A stretch of DNA of 12,395 nucleotides from an uncultured Oscillospiraceae bacterium (GCA_900756495.1 CAAEKI010000006.1:1-12395), one strand, 5' to 3'; positions 1 through 8,397 are shown, counted from the first letter of the stretch. Notes: generated from the sequence alone by a model not told the origin. A program made the numbers and translations.

Positions 1-162
1 CCTGCGGCCCCGCTCCACAATCTCGGCACTCTCCCGGTCGGCCTGCTCCCGGTACCGGGCGGCGATCTCGCCGGCCTCCCGGCGGGCGTCGGCGGTCATT
101 GCATCAATCTCCCGCTGAACGTCCTCATTGATGCGCCCGGTAATTTTCTCAATTCCGTCCAT
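1..162 (-). CDS. ntpE: V-type ATPase subunit E, N-terminal 54 residues (partial, runs off left edge)
   Basis: The visible 54 codons start MDGIEKITGRINEDV and continue as a charged, Ala/Glu/Arg-rich helix, the pattern of the N-terminal coiled coil of V/A-ATPase subunit E. In this family subunit E pairs with the short coiled-coil subunit (NtpF here) to form the peripheral stalk that holds the catalytic head still. The start ATG at 162 lies 18 bases after the subunit K stop, with a modest purine-rich GGGAG/AGAGAG leader. Its position after K matches the F-I-K-E order of the Enterococcus hirae ntp operon, which is the strongest evidence for identity. The C-terminal globular domain lies outside the window. 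Confidence 0.85.
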   Translation of the reverse strand, partial: MDGIEKITGRINEDVQREIDAMTADARREAGEIAARYREQADRESAEIVERGRR

Positions 163-180
163 CTCTCTGCGCTCCCACGC

Positions 181-2697
<2,517 letters not shown>

Positions 2698-2698
<1 letters not shown>

Positions 2699-3012
2699 CA
2701 GGAATTCACTACCCTTCTGACAATAAGTGCGGCAGCCTGGTCCATCCGGCCCTCCGCCGACTTGCGCAGCGCGTCACAGGCCTTTTCAGCTCCCGCTATA
2801 ACCTGTTTTGTGTGCTTGGAGGCCCTTTCCTCAGCCTCCTTCATAAATGCATTGACCTGGGCTTCAGCCCTGCTCCGGGCCTCCTCCAGCGCCGCCAGCC
2901 CAGCCTTCTCGGCATCCGCCACAGTCTTTTTCGCTGCCGCTGCGGCCTCTGCCTTCCTCTGCCGGCCCAGCTGCTCGGTTTCCGTCACTTGTTTAATCGC
3001 TTCCAGAGACAT
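2698..3012 (-). CDS. ntpF: V-type ATPase peripheral-stalk coiled-coil subunit (NtpF / archaeal H-like, G-like)
   Basis: This 104-residue protein is almost wholly predicted helix, with runs such as KAEAAAAAKKTVADAEKAG and no Cys or Pro, as expected for the short stalk partner of subunit E. It is the first gene of the operon, as ntpF is in E. hirae, and overlaps ntpI by one base. Naming varies between databases (F, G or H), so the symbol follows the E. hirae operon. A leader AAAGGCGG ends seven bases before the ATG at 3012, with a second GAGGAG directly against the start codon. The E-F pair would form the stalk that resists rotor torque. Confidence 0.88.
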
Positions 3013-3075
3013 CTCCTCACCGCCTTTCCCTGCTTACTTCACTCACTCGGCACACTAGATATCAATACCGCTTCA

Positions 3076-3104
3076 ATCATACTTGAATCGCTCCAGAATT
3101 TCAA
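3076..3104 (-). promoter_or_regulatory. Sigma-A promoter of the V-ATPase operon
   Basis: On the minus strand TTGAAA (3104-3099) and TATGAT (3081-3076) are separated by exactly 17 bases. Each hexamer matches the sigma-A consensus at five of six positions. The sequence directly upstream is A/T-only for long stretches and could act as an UP element. The predicted start near 3069 gives a leader of about 55 bases to ntpF. Confidence 0.8.
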
Positions 3105-3296
3105 GTTTAAAATTTAAAGTTCATTTTTTGATCTTCGTCATTTTTGCAAGCATCCAAATTTGATTATTCATTATCTCCAAAAACAAAGCGTTATTTTGCC
3201 CTAATTTTACAAAAATATGCGGGCATTTTTCTGTGTTCGTTCAATCTATTGTTATTTTTCAAACAAAGTTTGTGCAATTTATCAATTTTTACGTGC

Positions 3297-3324
3297 AAAA
3301 AAGGACGCGGCATTGCCGCGTCCT
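3297..3324 (-). terminator. Rho-independent terminator of the DUF4015 gene
   Basis: On the minus strand a perfect 10-bp stem, AGGACGCGGC with GCCGCGTCCT and a 3-base loop, runs into a T6 tract (3302-3297). It lies ten bases after the stop at 3334. The plus-strand exit is not T-rich, so it works in the minus direction only and isolates the V-ATPase promoter from read-through. Confidence 0.92.
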
Positions 3325-3333
3325 GAGAAAACT

Positions 3334-4407
3334 TCAGTTATTGAGGTCCATCACCGCCCAGAAGCCCGCTTCACCGACGGGAAGGGCGTCGGTCATGAGT
3401 ACCAGCCGAATTCCCGCATCCTCCATCCCGGCCGCCTCCAGAGCCCCCGCATAGTTTGAGGTACTCTGTACAGGCTCTGGAGCCCAGACCCGATCAGCGT
3501 ACTCAGCCAGCTGACTGACTGTTTGACCGCTCTGATCCGCAGGGTCTCCACTGAGCACTGCCTCACTGGACACAATGGAGAGCATCGTGGCTGGATAACC
3601 GGCCAGAGCCGCACGAACTGCACTGTAAAATTCCTCCACCGCCGTCTCCAGGGCCTCGGCAGGATAGGCCTCCCCGACTGTCAGATTATCCAGGCTGCCG
3701 TCGCTCTCCGTGGGAAAAGCGGGATAATCCAGCAGAATTTCGTCGAATCCCAGGGCGGCCAGTTCCCGGCATATCCCGGCCACATATTCGCAGGCGCTCT
3801 CCCGTGCGGGGCTGAGCCAGCGGATATTCTCCCTGTCCCGCCAGTTTCCGATGGCCGTACGCAGGGCAGTGGAGTTATCATTGTAGGGAACTGTGTTGTC
3901 CCGAAAACAGGAGACCCGGGCCACTGTGTAAACATCGCCTCCGGTGAGCTGCCGAATGGCTTCGTTCAGGCCGGGCTCGGCAGATGATGCGCCTGTCGTC
4001 CTCGCCAGCTCCAAGTCGGAGACATAGCCCAGACTGCCGTCATCAGCCTTCATATCAAATACCGCTGCGTTTGCTCCGGCCTCCCTCAGCTGTTCTTCGG
4101 CCGTCCCCTCAACAAGTGCAGAGCGGGGCAGCTGCAGGGCCATAAAGACCTCCGGCTCAGGCGTAGGCGTTGGCTCCGGCGTTACGATTATCACAGGCGG
4201 ATCAACTGCGGGCGCGGAAGGTGGGGCCGTATCCTCTCCGTGCCCCGGCAAATCCAGGCGGATCCCATCGCTGGTATAGATGATATAGGGCTCCAGCCGA
4301 AAGAACGCCACTACTGTTGCGATCAGCAGGGCCACCAAAACAAGAATCAGTATCTTCAAAAAGGTCCGCCCCCGGCTTCTGCCCCGGTAGGCGCCGTAAC
4401 CCCGCAT
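3334..4407 (-). CDS. Membrane-anchored putative glycoside hydrolase, DUF4015-type
   Basis: This 357-residue protein has a basic N-terminus (RGRSRGR), one membrane segment (about 18-36), and a Pro/Thr-rich linker (about 60-86, PEPTPTPEPE) that would span the cell wall. An extracellular domain follows from about 88. AVFDMKADDG (115-124), VARVSCFRD (162-170), RWLSPA (196-201) and LGFDEILLDYPAFP (219-232) resemble the beta-strand motifs of the DUF4015 (PF13200) TIM-barrel family, annotated as putative glycosyl hydrolases. D222 and D227 are candidate catalytic residues. The substrate is unknown; cell-wall polysaccharide is a guess. AAGGAGGA seven bases before the ATG at 4407 decides the start over an in-frame GTG at 4425. 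It follows marR on the same strand and ends at a clear terminator. Confidence 0.7.
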   Translation of the reverse strand: MRGYGAYRGRSRGRTFLKILILVLVALLIATVVAFFRLEPYIIYTSDGIRLDLPGHGEDTAPPSAPAVDPPVIIVTPEPTPTPEPEVFMALQLPRSALVEGTAEEQLREAGANAAVFDMKADDGSLGYVSDLELARTTGASSAEPGLNEAIRQLTGGDVYTVARVSCFRDNTVPYNDNSTALRTAIGNWRDRENIRWLSPARESACEYVAGICRELAALGFDEILLDYPAFPTESDGSLDNLTVGEAYPAEALETAVEEFYSAVRAALAGYPATMLSIVSSEAVLSGDPADQSGQTVSQLAEYADRVWAPEPVQSTSNYAGALEAAGMEDAGIRLVLMTDALPVGEAGFWAVMDLNN

Positions 4408-4446
4408 GGCTTGTCCTCCTTCCACCGTATTCGGCTGATCAGGATT

Positions 4447-4455
4447 ATCTTACCA
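4447..4455 (-). promoter_or_regulatory. Possible extended -10 promoter of the DUF4015 gene
   Basis: TGGTAAGAT on the minus strand fits an extended -10 (TGnTAnnAT) about 40 bases before the ATG at 4407. No convincing -35 is seen 17 bases upstream (TTTCTT). The gene could equally be read through from marR, since no terminator separates them. Confidence 0.4.
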
Positions 4456-4500
4456 TAAATTCTGGACGAAAGAAAGCTGTTTTATGCGTCCCGCCTGTCG

Positions 4501-4941
4501 TTACTCTTCCAGACCCCCCTGCCGTGAGAGGGCCTCGTCCAGCTTTTGAAGTGCGGTAGCCACCAACAGCTGATCCTCCCCGGGCATTTCCGCCATCAAC
4601 GCGGTAAAATAGCTCACTACATCTGTCTTTGCCTGGCCGCGCAAAGCGCGGTATTTGTCAGTGGCGGCCACATAAATTACGCGTCGGTCCACCTCTGAGC
4701 GCTGCCGCTTGGCCAGCTCCAGCTTCTCCAGCCGATCTACAATGCCTGAGACCGTACTGTTTGCGCTGCCGGTGCGCTCGGCCAGTGTGCTGATGGGCAC
4801 CGGCCCTTCCTCTCCAAGCACAGTGAGCACCAGAGCTTGGGGAAACGTCAGATTCAGCCGGCCAAAATAGCTGCGCAGCTGCTGGGACATATGCTGCGTC
4901 ACCCGCAGATAGGCCTTGAGAATCTCGTCCGCCTGTTCCAT
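4501..4941 (-). CDS. MarR-family transcriptional regulator
   Basis: This 146-residue protein has the usual MarR length and layout: an N-terminal helix (1-30), a winged helix-turn-helix (about 46-95) with STLAERTGSANSTVSGIVDRLE as recognition region, and the D85-R86-R87 wing motif (SEVDRRVIYV). A C-terminal dimer helix pair follows. The ATG at 4941 was chosen because AAGGAGGA lies five bases before it; an ATG at 4959 lies in frame but upstream of that site. The gene has its own consensus promoter with a palindrome at the start point, so self-repression is likely. Candidate targets are itself, the DUF4015 gene 93 bases downstream, and perhaps the SLH gene upstream. The inducing ligand cannot be read from the sequence. 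Confidence 0.92.
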   Translation of the reverse strand: MEQADEILKAYLRVTQHMSQQLRSYFGRLNLTFPQALVLTVLGEEGPVPISTLAERTGSANSTVSGIVDRLEKLELAKRQRSEVDRRVIYVAATDKYRALRGQAKTDVVSYFTALMAEMPGEDQLLVATALQKLDEALSRQGGLEE

Positions 4942-4958
4942 AGCGTCCTCCTTTTTCA

Positions 4959-4972
4959 TTTCGTATGCGAAA
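4959..4972 (-). promoter_or_regulatory. Palindromic operator, likely MarR autoregulatory site
   Basis: TTTCGTATGCGAAA is an inverted repeat with five-base arms (TTTCG/CGAAA) around TATG. It lies two bases downstream of the marR -10 box, over the predicted transcription start, where a bound dimer would block RNA polymerase. A second GTTTCGG half-site lies just upstream of the -35. Confidence 0.65.
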
Positions 4973-4974
4973 CA

Positions 4975-5003
4975 AATATACCCCTGCCATGCGCTGCTGT
5001 CAA
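4975..5003 (-). promoter_or_regulatory. Sigma-A promoter of marR
   Basis: On the minus strand a perfect TTGACA (5003-4998) and TATATT (4980-4975) are separated by exactly 17 bases. The leader to the ATG at 4941 is about 27 bases and holds the palindromic operator. A promoter this strong usually needs repression. Confidence 0.87.
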
Positions 5004-5043
5004 CCGAAACTCTGGAATGTTCAAGGTTTGTTTACGAAGCGGC

Positions 5044-5658
5044 CTACCCCATGGCGGGGGTCGTAAGGCGATCCAGAATGACTGCCAGCTGGGCCCGGCT
5101 GGCAGCACCCGCCGGATTAAGTCTTCCCTCATTGGTTCCTGTGATCAGCCCCGCCCCCACGGCGTGCTGCATCCCATCCACTGCCCAGGCGCTGACCGAG
5201 GCAGAATCGGCGTAAAGCCCCAGTACCCCCTCGGCCAGGCTCTCCCCCTTATACTGGGCGTAGCGCCATAGGAAGACGGCCAGTTCCTGCCGGGTCACAG
5301 CGGCATTGGGGTTAAACTGCCCCTTGTCGTTTCCGGCTGCAATACCATAGCCCTTGGCCCAGGCCGCAGCCGTCTCATACCAGGCCCCCGCGGCCACATC
5401 GGGAAAGGGAGCGGCTACGGCGGCATCGGGGGCGCCGTCCAGCCGCCAGAGCACTGTTACTACTGTAGCCCTGGTAACCAGCGCTTCCGGGCTGAAGGTA
5501 CTCGCTCCGGTTCCGGTCATATATCCGTTCTGGGCCACATCCACCACAGCCTGCGCATACCATGCGCTGTCGGGCACATCTTCAAAAGCTCCGGCCGGCA
5601 AAACAAGGCCGGCGCACAGGCAGGCGGCGCATATGGCAGTGAGCAGTCTTCTCTTCAT
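5044..5658 (-). CDS. Secreted protein made of three S-layer homology (SLH) domains
   Basis: This 204-residue protein has a signal peptide (basic MKRR, hydrophobic core, cleavage likely after AGA at 24). Three SLH repeats follow, at about 25-71 (FEDVPDSAWY to LWRL), 85-133 (FPDVAAGAWY to FLWRY) and 149-198 (YADSASVSAWA to ILDRL). The ITRAE-type turns are VTRAT, VTRQE and ASRAQ; only the second keeps the acidic residue. Trimeric SLH modules bind secondary cell-wall polymers, usually pyruvylated ones. No other domain is attached, so it may be a free wall-binding cap, a partner of larger S-layer proteins, or a competitor for their sites. AAGGTG lies about eight bases before the ATG at 5658. The marR promoter begins about 40 bases after its stop, with no terminator between. 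Confidence 0.9.
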   Translation of the reverse strand: MKRRLLTAICAACLCAGLVLPAGAFEDVPDSAWYAQAVVDVAQNGYMTGTGASTFSPEALVTRATVVTVLWRLDGAPDAAVAAPFPDVAAGAWYETAAAWAKGYGIAAGNDKGQFNPNAAVTRQELAVFLWRYAQYKGESLAEGVLGLYADSASVSAWAVDGMQHAVGAGLITGTNEGRLNPAGAASRAQLAVILDRLTTPAMG

Positions 5659-5802
5659 GTGCAGTCACCTTCTCTTTGGGAAGTGTCCTCATTTTACGCC
5701 TTGGATTTTAAAAATTTGTGAACAAGCCTAAAGCTAGCGAAAATTTAAGAACTTTGTTAAATTTTTGTACCGCTCCCCATGCAAAAGCAGTATCTGCCGG
5801 CT

Positions 5803-5838
5803 ACGAAAAGAGCGGGACGGCGCCCACCGCCGTCCCGC
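5803..5838 (-). terminator. Rho-independent terminator downstream of bofA
   Basis: An 11-bp perfect stem, GCGGGACGGCG with CGCCGTCCCGC (5812-5838) and a 5-base loop, is followed on the minus strand by TCTTTTCG. It lies ten bases after the bofA stop and separates the sporulation genes from the SLH gene. Confidence 0.85.
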
Positions 5839-5848
5839 CCCATGTGGT

Positions 5849-6127
5849 TTATATCGCCAGCGCCCAATTGACGAGCAGCAGCAGGCCGAACCCCGGCGCC
5901 CCCAGCACGCCGATGATCAGCGCATTGATCACATTGACACCCAGGCTGAATCCCAACAGCCCGCCTATCTTGCTGAATGCAAACAGCACGGCAAGCCCTG
6001 CAGCGCTGCGCAGCAGCACCTTGCCCACCCACTTCAGGGGGCGCCACAAGGCAGCCAGAGCAATGATGAGCACCAGGCCCCCTAAAATCCACGGCATGGC
6101 GTTCACCAGTCCCTCCATCTCCTCCAT
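5849..6127 (-). CDS. bofA: BofA-family pro-sigma-K processing inhibitor
   Basis: This 92-residue membrane protein has hydrophobic segments near 11-26 and 38-53 and ends with GVNVINALIIGVLGAPGFGLLLLVNW, closely matching the conserved C-terminus of BofA. In Bacillus subtilis BofA sits in the outer forespore membrane and inhibits the intramembrane protease SpoIVFB, so delaying pro-sigma-K activation until the forespore signals. The neighbour is yaaL, as in B. subtilis. Start: GTG at 6136, ATG at 6127 and ATG at 6118 are in frame; GGAGG eight bases before 6127 favours that one. The yaaL stop is 68 bases upstream with no promoter or terminator evident between, so the two are probably one transcript. 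Confidence 0.9.
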   Translation of the reverse strand: MEEMEGLVNAMPWILGGLVLIIALAALWRPLKWVGKVLLRSAAGLAVLFAFSKIGGLLGFSLGVNVINALIIGVLGAPGFGLLLLVNWALAI

Positions 6128-6195
6128 CTGCCACACCTCCGGCCAAACGTCTCCGCCAGTTCCTTGGCGCGGCTTATCTTTCGGAAGAGAGCCCG

Positions 6196-6435
6196 TTAAC
6201 CCTCGTCCAGCTCTTTGACCCGGCGCAGCAGGTACGAATACCGGGCCTGAAGCGCGTTGATTTCAAAGACGTAGGATTCTATCAGGTCCGGATCATGGGC
6301 CGTATTGAAGCCGGAATAGGCCTGTGCGATGAGGAGGCGGGTCTGGGAGAGTCCCTCCAGCAGTGTCCGGCGCTCCTGATCCCGCACCGTATTCCTTTTC
6401 TTCTTCCATGTAAACACCCCAGCCGCCTCCGCCAT
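6196..6435 (-). CDS. yaaL: YaaL-like DUF2508 protein
   Basis: This 79-residue cytoplasmic protein has a basic N-terminus (WKKKRNTVRDQERR), then LLEGLSQTRLLIAQAYSGFN and DPDLIESYVFEINALQARYSYLLRRVKELDEG split by a short acidic turn. That is the pattern of DUF2508/YaaL, which lies next to bofA in Bacilli and Clostridia. Its function is unknown; the pairing and the sigma-E-like promoter upstream suggest a mother-cell sporulation role. GGGAGGA eight bases before the ATG at 6435 sets the start. The recR/dnaX block that precedes yaaL in many Firmicutes is absent; instead the upstream side is noncoding and IS-scarred. Confidence 0.85.
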   Translation of the reverse strand: MAEAAGVFTWKKKRNTVRDQERRTLLEGLSQTRLLIAQAYSGFNTAHDPDLIESYVFEINALQARYSYLLRRVKELDEG

Positions 6436-6466
6436 CGCTGATTCCTCCCTCTCTCGTTCTGTCATT

Positions 6467-6494
6467 AGTGTATGAACAGTATGGACAAATATTC
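6467..6494 (-). promoter_or_regulatory. Sigma-E-like sporulation promoter of yaaL-bofA
   Basis: On the minus strand GAATATT (6494-6488) and CATACACT (6474-6467) are separated by 13 bases. They match the mother-cell sigma-E elements KMATATT and CATACAnT, with a spacer about one base shorter than usual. The predicted start is about 25 bases before the yaaL ATG. B. subtilis bofA is sigma-E controlled, which agrees. Confidence 0.65.
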
Positions 6495-6499
6495 CAGCA

Positions 6500-6739
6500 T
6501 TAAAACCATATTTTAACAGGTATGACTGCTTTTCACCGGGCCATACTATGCTCGGACAGGCAAATAACGCATCTCCTTTTAAGCCGGTGCCGGGTGAGCT
6601 CACCCTCTGGCGAAAGGCGAAAGGACATGCGGCATGGAGCAGAATCCCCGAATGGAGACATCCGGGGCGGGCTGTCAAAAAAATGTCTGTCCAAGAAGCC
6701 GTCACCGCACGAAGAAACCTGCTTTTTTCGGTGCAGGAG
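6500..6739. other. Noncoding stretch with several inverted repeats, origin unknown
   Basis: No frame here has a start, ribosome binding site and composition that convince. Visible structure includes a perfect 14-bp palindrome GGGTGAGCTCACCC (6592-6605), a CCCCG/CGGGG hairpin near 6647-6667, and CCTGC/GCAGG flanking a T6 run near 6718-6736. Given the IS1182 fragment beside it, this may be IS-terminal sequence or a small nonautonomous element. It matches no riboswitch or structured RNA I recognise. Confidence 0.4.
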
Positions 6740-6747
6740 CTACGGCA

Positions 6748-6778
6748 GAGGGCCGCCATGAAATTCATGGCGGCCCTC
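6748..6778. repeat. Perfect 15-bp inverted repeat around one base
   Basis: GAGGGCCGCCATGAA, a single A, then its exact reverse complement, lies over the last codons of the transposase fragment. Neither side has a T-tract, so it is not a standard terminator. It may be part of the IS end or a later cruciform-forming insertion. Confidence 0.75.
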
Positions 6779-6787
6779 AGTCTGTCG

Positions 6788-6826
6788 AGAAACCCGGTCT
6801 ACACATGAAGTGTAGACCGGGTTTCT
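6788..6826. repeat. Perfect 17-bp hairpin with 5-base loop
   Basis: AGAAACCCGGTCTACAC pairs perfectly with GTGTAGACCGGGTTTCT around the loop ATGAA. It lies ten bases from the other perfect inverted repeat, inside the transposase fragment's tail. On the plus strand it is followed by GGC then A6, so it would not terminate plus-strand transcription; on the minus strand the T-rich side precedes it. Confidence 0.8.
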
Positions 6827-7040
6827 GGCAAAAAACAGATGAAAGAGTAGAGAAAGGATGGAGGGAGAGTTCTCCGTCCAGAACCATCTGGCCAGTTTTT
6901 TGAAGTTCATGGCAATAAATTTAGGCTTGACCCAGTTTGTCACCTGGGTCAAGCCTCTGAATCGGGTATAACGCATGGCGTGTTTTTCCTTGGCCTCGGC
7001 AGAGACCCGTTCAATGGTTTCTTTGCGTCGTTTGTACAGT

Positions 7041-7208
7041 TCCCCGTACAATCTCCACAAGACCGGCGGCCAGCTTTTTTACAATCTTATAGGTAAATGC
7101 CACGGGGAGCATCTGGGCCTCTGTGATTTCCTTCACGGTATGCAGTTTTCTGTCCTACAGCGCCCGCAGGATACGCAGGGCATAGTCTGTCTCGCGGGCG
7201 ATGAGCAA
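7041..7208 (-). pseudogene. Broken Rrf2-family transcriptional regulator gene
   Basis: From a TTG at 7208, with AAGGAG seven bases before it, the frame reads MLIARETDYALRILRAL, then an in-frame TAG at 7157-7155, then DRKLHTVKEITEAQMLPVAF, TYKIVKKLAAGLVEIVRG. This is a clear Rrf2 (IscR/CymR/NsrR-like) winged-helix N-terminus in one frame apart from the stop. After RG the expected glycine-rich wing and the rest, including any Fe-S cysteines, are absent and transposase sequence begins. About 56 of a usual 130-160 codons remain. Its promoter and operator-like dyad are still recognisable, so the loss may be recent. The intact protein would have sensed redox, nitric oxide, iron-sulphur or cysteine status. 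Confidence 0.82.
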
Positions 7209-7242
7209 GGGACCGCTCCTTCCGGGGCTAGATTACAGGATT

Positions 7243-7271
7243 ATCATAGCAAAGCGGCTAAAATTAGTCGA
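7243..7271 (-). promoter_or_regulatory. Promoter of the broken Rrf2 gene
   Basis: On the minus strand TCGACT (7271-7266) and TATGAT (7248-7243) lie 17 bases apart, followed by a leader with AAGGAG before the TTG. The -10 is near consensus and the -35 is four of six. It would now transcribe the Rrf2 stub, the IS fragment and perhaps yaaL-bofA, because no strong minus-strand terminator is seen between. Confidence 0.55.
7255..7270 (-). promoter_or_regulatory. Operator-like dyad in the Rrf2 promoter
   Basis: CGACTAATTTTAGCCG has near-perfect dyad symmetry with a CTAA-TT-TTAG core and lies across the -35 and spacer. It resembles the CGACTA half-sites of Rrf2/IscR-type operators, which fits self-repression by the lost regulator. 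One arm carries a mismatch. Confidence 0.5.
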
Positions 7272-7473
7272 GTACATTTTCCTGCTTTCGTTACTTTTTT
7301 CTGCGGCTCGCCACAGACCTGCGTCCCAAACCTTATCCGCCCGCAGCAGGGCGCATGGACCTGACCGCAACCCTTCTCCCGGGAAACTGGCCCTCCGGAG
7401 ATCGGTGGCAGCATTCTGCCAGCCTGTCCCATTTTCCAGATGGGCGCTGCTTCCACGCCGTCTGCCGGCTCTT

Positions 7474-8397
7474 TTACCGCCCGATTGCCAGCGGTCCCAT
7501 CACGCTACGTTCCTCTTCTCCGGGAAGACGGGATATCACGCTGTCGAAAAGGGCAATGGCGGGATTCTGGTTGTCCTTGCGCCATGCGGCATTGAAGCTC
7601 ATCCGCGCCCCTTCGCCTTCGATTGCAACAAAACGGAACTTGGGATCCCGGTAAAAGCGGTTACTGGGGTCCATAATGGCCACGCCGGACTGGGACTCCA
7701 CATACATGATGATGGACTCAGAGGTGGCCGAACGGATGATCTTCTTGGGAGAAAAGCCCGCGTTCAGGAACTGACTCAGGCAGAAATGGGAACCGCTGTC
7801 CGTCTCGGCGGCTACGATCAGACACTCGTCCTTACAGTCCGAGATAGTCAGGTCTGCCCGGGCCGCCAGGGGGTGGGAAGCCGAGATAACCATGTGGGCA
7901 GTGGTGGAAAAGATCTCCCGCTGAGCAATATACGGGACATTGGTAAGCTCAAAGGAGAGCATAAACGCGATGTCCAGCCCTCCGGAAAACAGCTTTTCCC
8001 GCAGGGTCTTGAATCCATAGCCTTCGAAAGCCACCTCCACCTCGGGAAAGCTCCGGGTGAATCGCTTGATGAGGGGAATGAGGATCTCAATATTGGTCTC
8101 CTGAAGGTAGCCGATATTCAGCCGACCCGCACAACTGATCCCCATCTGTCTGGCTTTCTCCACGGCAGCGGCGGCCTTTTCATAGAGCGCGCCGAACTCC
8201 TCAAAGAGGATCCAGCCCGAGGGGGTGAGCTGCACATTGTGCTTGTTCCGGATGAAGAGCTGGAACCCCAATTCGCGCTCCAGCAGCGCTATCTGCCGGC
8301 TGATCGACGGCTGAGAGGTATAGTGGGCCTCCGCGGCCTTGGAGAAGCTGAGGTACTTCGCAACGGAAAGGAAATACTGAATCTGGCGGTGATTCAT
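7474..8397 (-). CDS. LysR-family transcriptional regulator, divergent from the symporter-hydrolase operon
   Basis: This 307-residue protein has a LysR winged helix-turn-helix at about 3-62 (FLSVAKYLSFSKAAEAHYTS, QPSISRQIALLERELG, LFIRN, LTPSG). A linker helix follows, then a periplasmic-binding-protein-like effector domain from about 90 (GRLNIGYLQE to RSVMG). Length is normal. The ATG at 8397 is set by AGGAGG seven bases upstream; the frame stays open further but without a site. LysR proteins commonly activate a divergent operon when they bind a pathway intermediate. The shared intergenic region has a box at the expected distance, so the likely target is the symporter operon and the effector is likely its substrate or product. 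Confidence 0.93.
   Translation of the reverse strand: MNHRQIQYFLSVAKYLSFSKAAEAHYTSQPSISRQIALLERELGFQLFIRNKHNVQLTPSGWILFEEFGALYEKAAAAVEKARQMGISCAGRLNIGYLQETNIEILIPLIKRFTRSFPEVEVAFEGYGFKTLREKLFSGGLDIAFMLSFELTNVPYIAQREIFSTTAHMVISASHPLAARADLTISDCKDECLIVAAETDSGSHFCLSQFLNAGFSPKKIIRSATSESIIMYVESQSGVAIMDPSNRFYRDPKFRFVAIEGEGARMSFNAAWRKDNQNPAIALFDSVISRLPGEEERSVMGPLAIGR

Larger units (their letters stand above)
3013..3333. other. AT-rich intergenic region between ntpF and the DUF4015 gene
   Basis: This 321-base gap is far more AT-rich than the genes around it. It holds the ntp promoter (3076-3104) and the terminator of the upstream minus-strand gene (3297-3324). A small inverted repeat CAAAC-AAA-GTTTG lies at 3260-3272, upstream of the promoter. 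A 16-codon minus-strand frame (3171-3121) has only a poorly spaced GGAG and lies upstream of the promoter, so it is not called. Confidence 0.6.
6740..7045 (-). pseudogene. C-terminal fragment of an IS1182-type transposase
   Basis: The frame reads YKRRKETIERVSAEAKEKHA (about 7030-6971), then MRYTRFRGLTQVTNWVKP and KFIAMNFKKLARW, the conserved C-terminal block of IS1182-family DDE transposases common in clostridia. The acidic DDE residues of the N-terminal and central parts are missing, because upstream the sequence becomes an Rrf2 regulator gene. The fragment keeps a stop at 6740 and its tail runs through two perfect hairpins. It has no start or ribosome binding site of its own and must be inactive. 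Another DDE family is possible but less likely. Confidence 0.72.

Noticed and set aside
3121..3171. 16-residue minus-strand leader peptide upstream of the V-ATPase operon
   Set aside because: Its GGAG is only three bases from the ATG and it lies upstream of the predicted promoter, so it would not be in the operon transcript.
5703..5740. Promoter for the SLH gene
   Set aside because: AT-rich with TAAAAT-like boxes and a TTGTTCACAA palindrome, but no -35/-10 pair with 16-18 base spacing was convincing.
6500..6739. Possible riboswitch or small structured RNA upstream of yaaL
   Set aside because: Several short inverted repeats are present, but none of the core motifs of TPP, FMN, cobalamin, glycine, SAM, ZTP or SRP RNA could be seen.
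6436..6768. N-terminal extension of the yaaL frame to 190 residues
   Set aside because: The extra residues show no homology and cross the promoter; the GGGAGGA site supports the ATG at 6435 and a DUF2508-sized protein.
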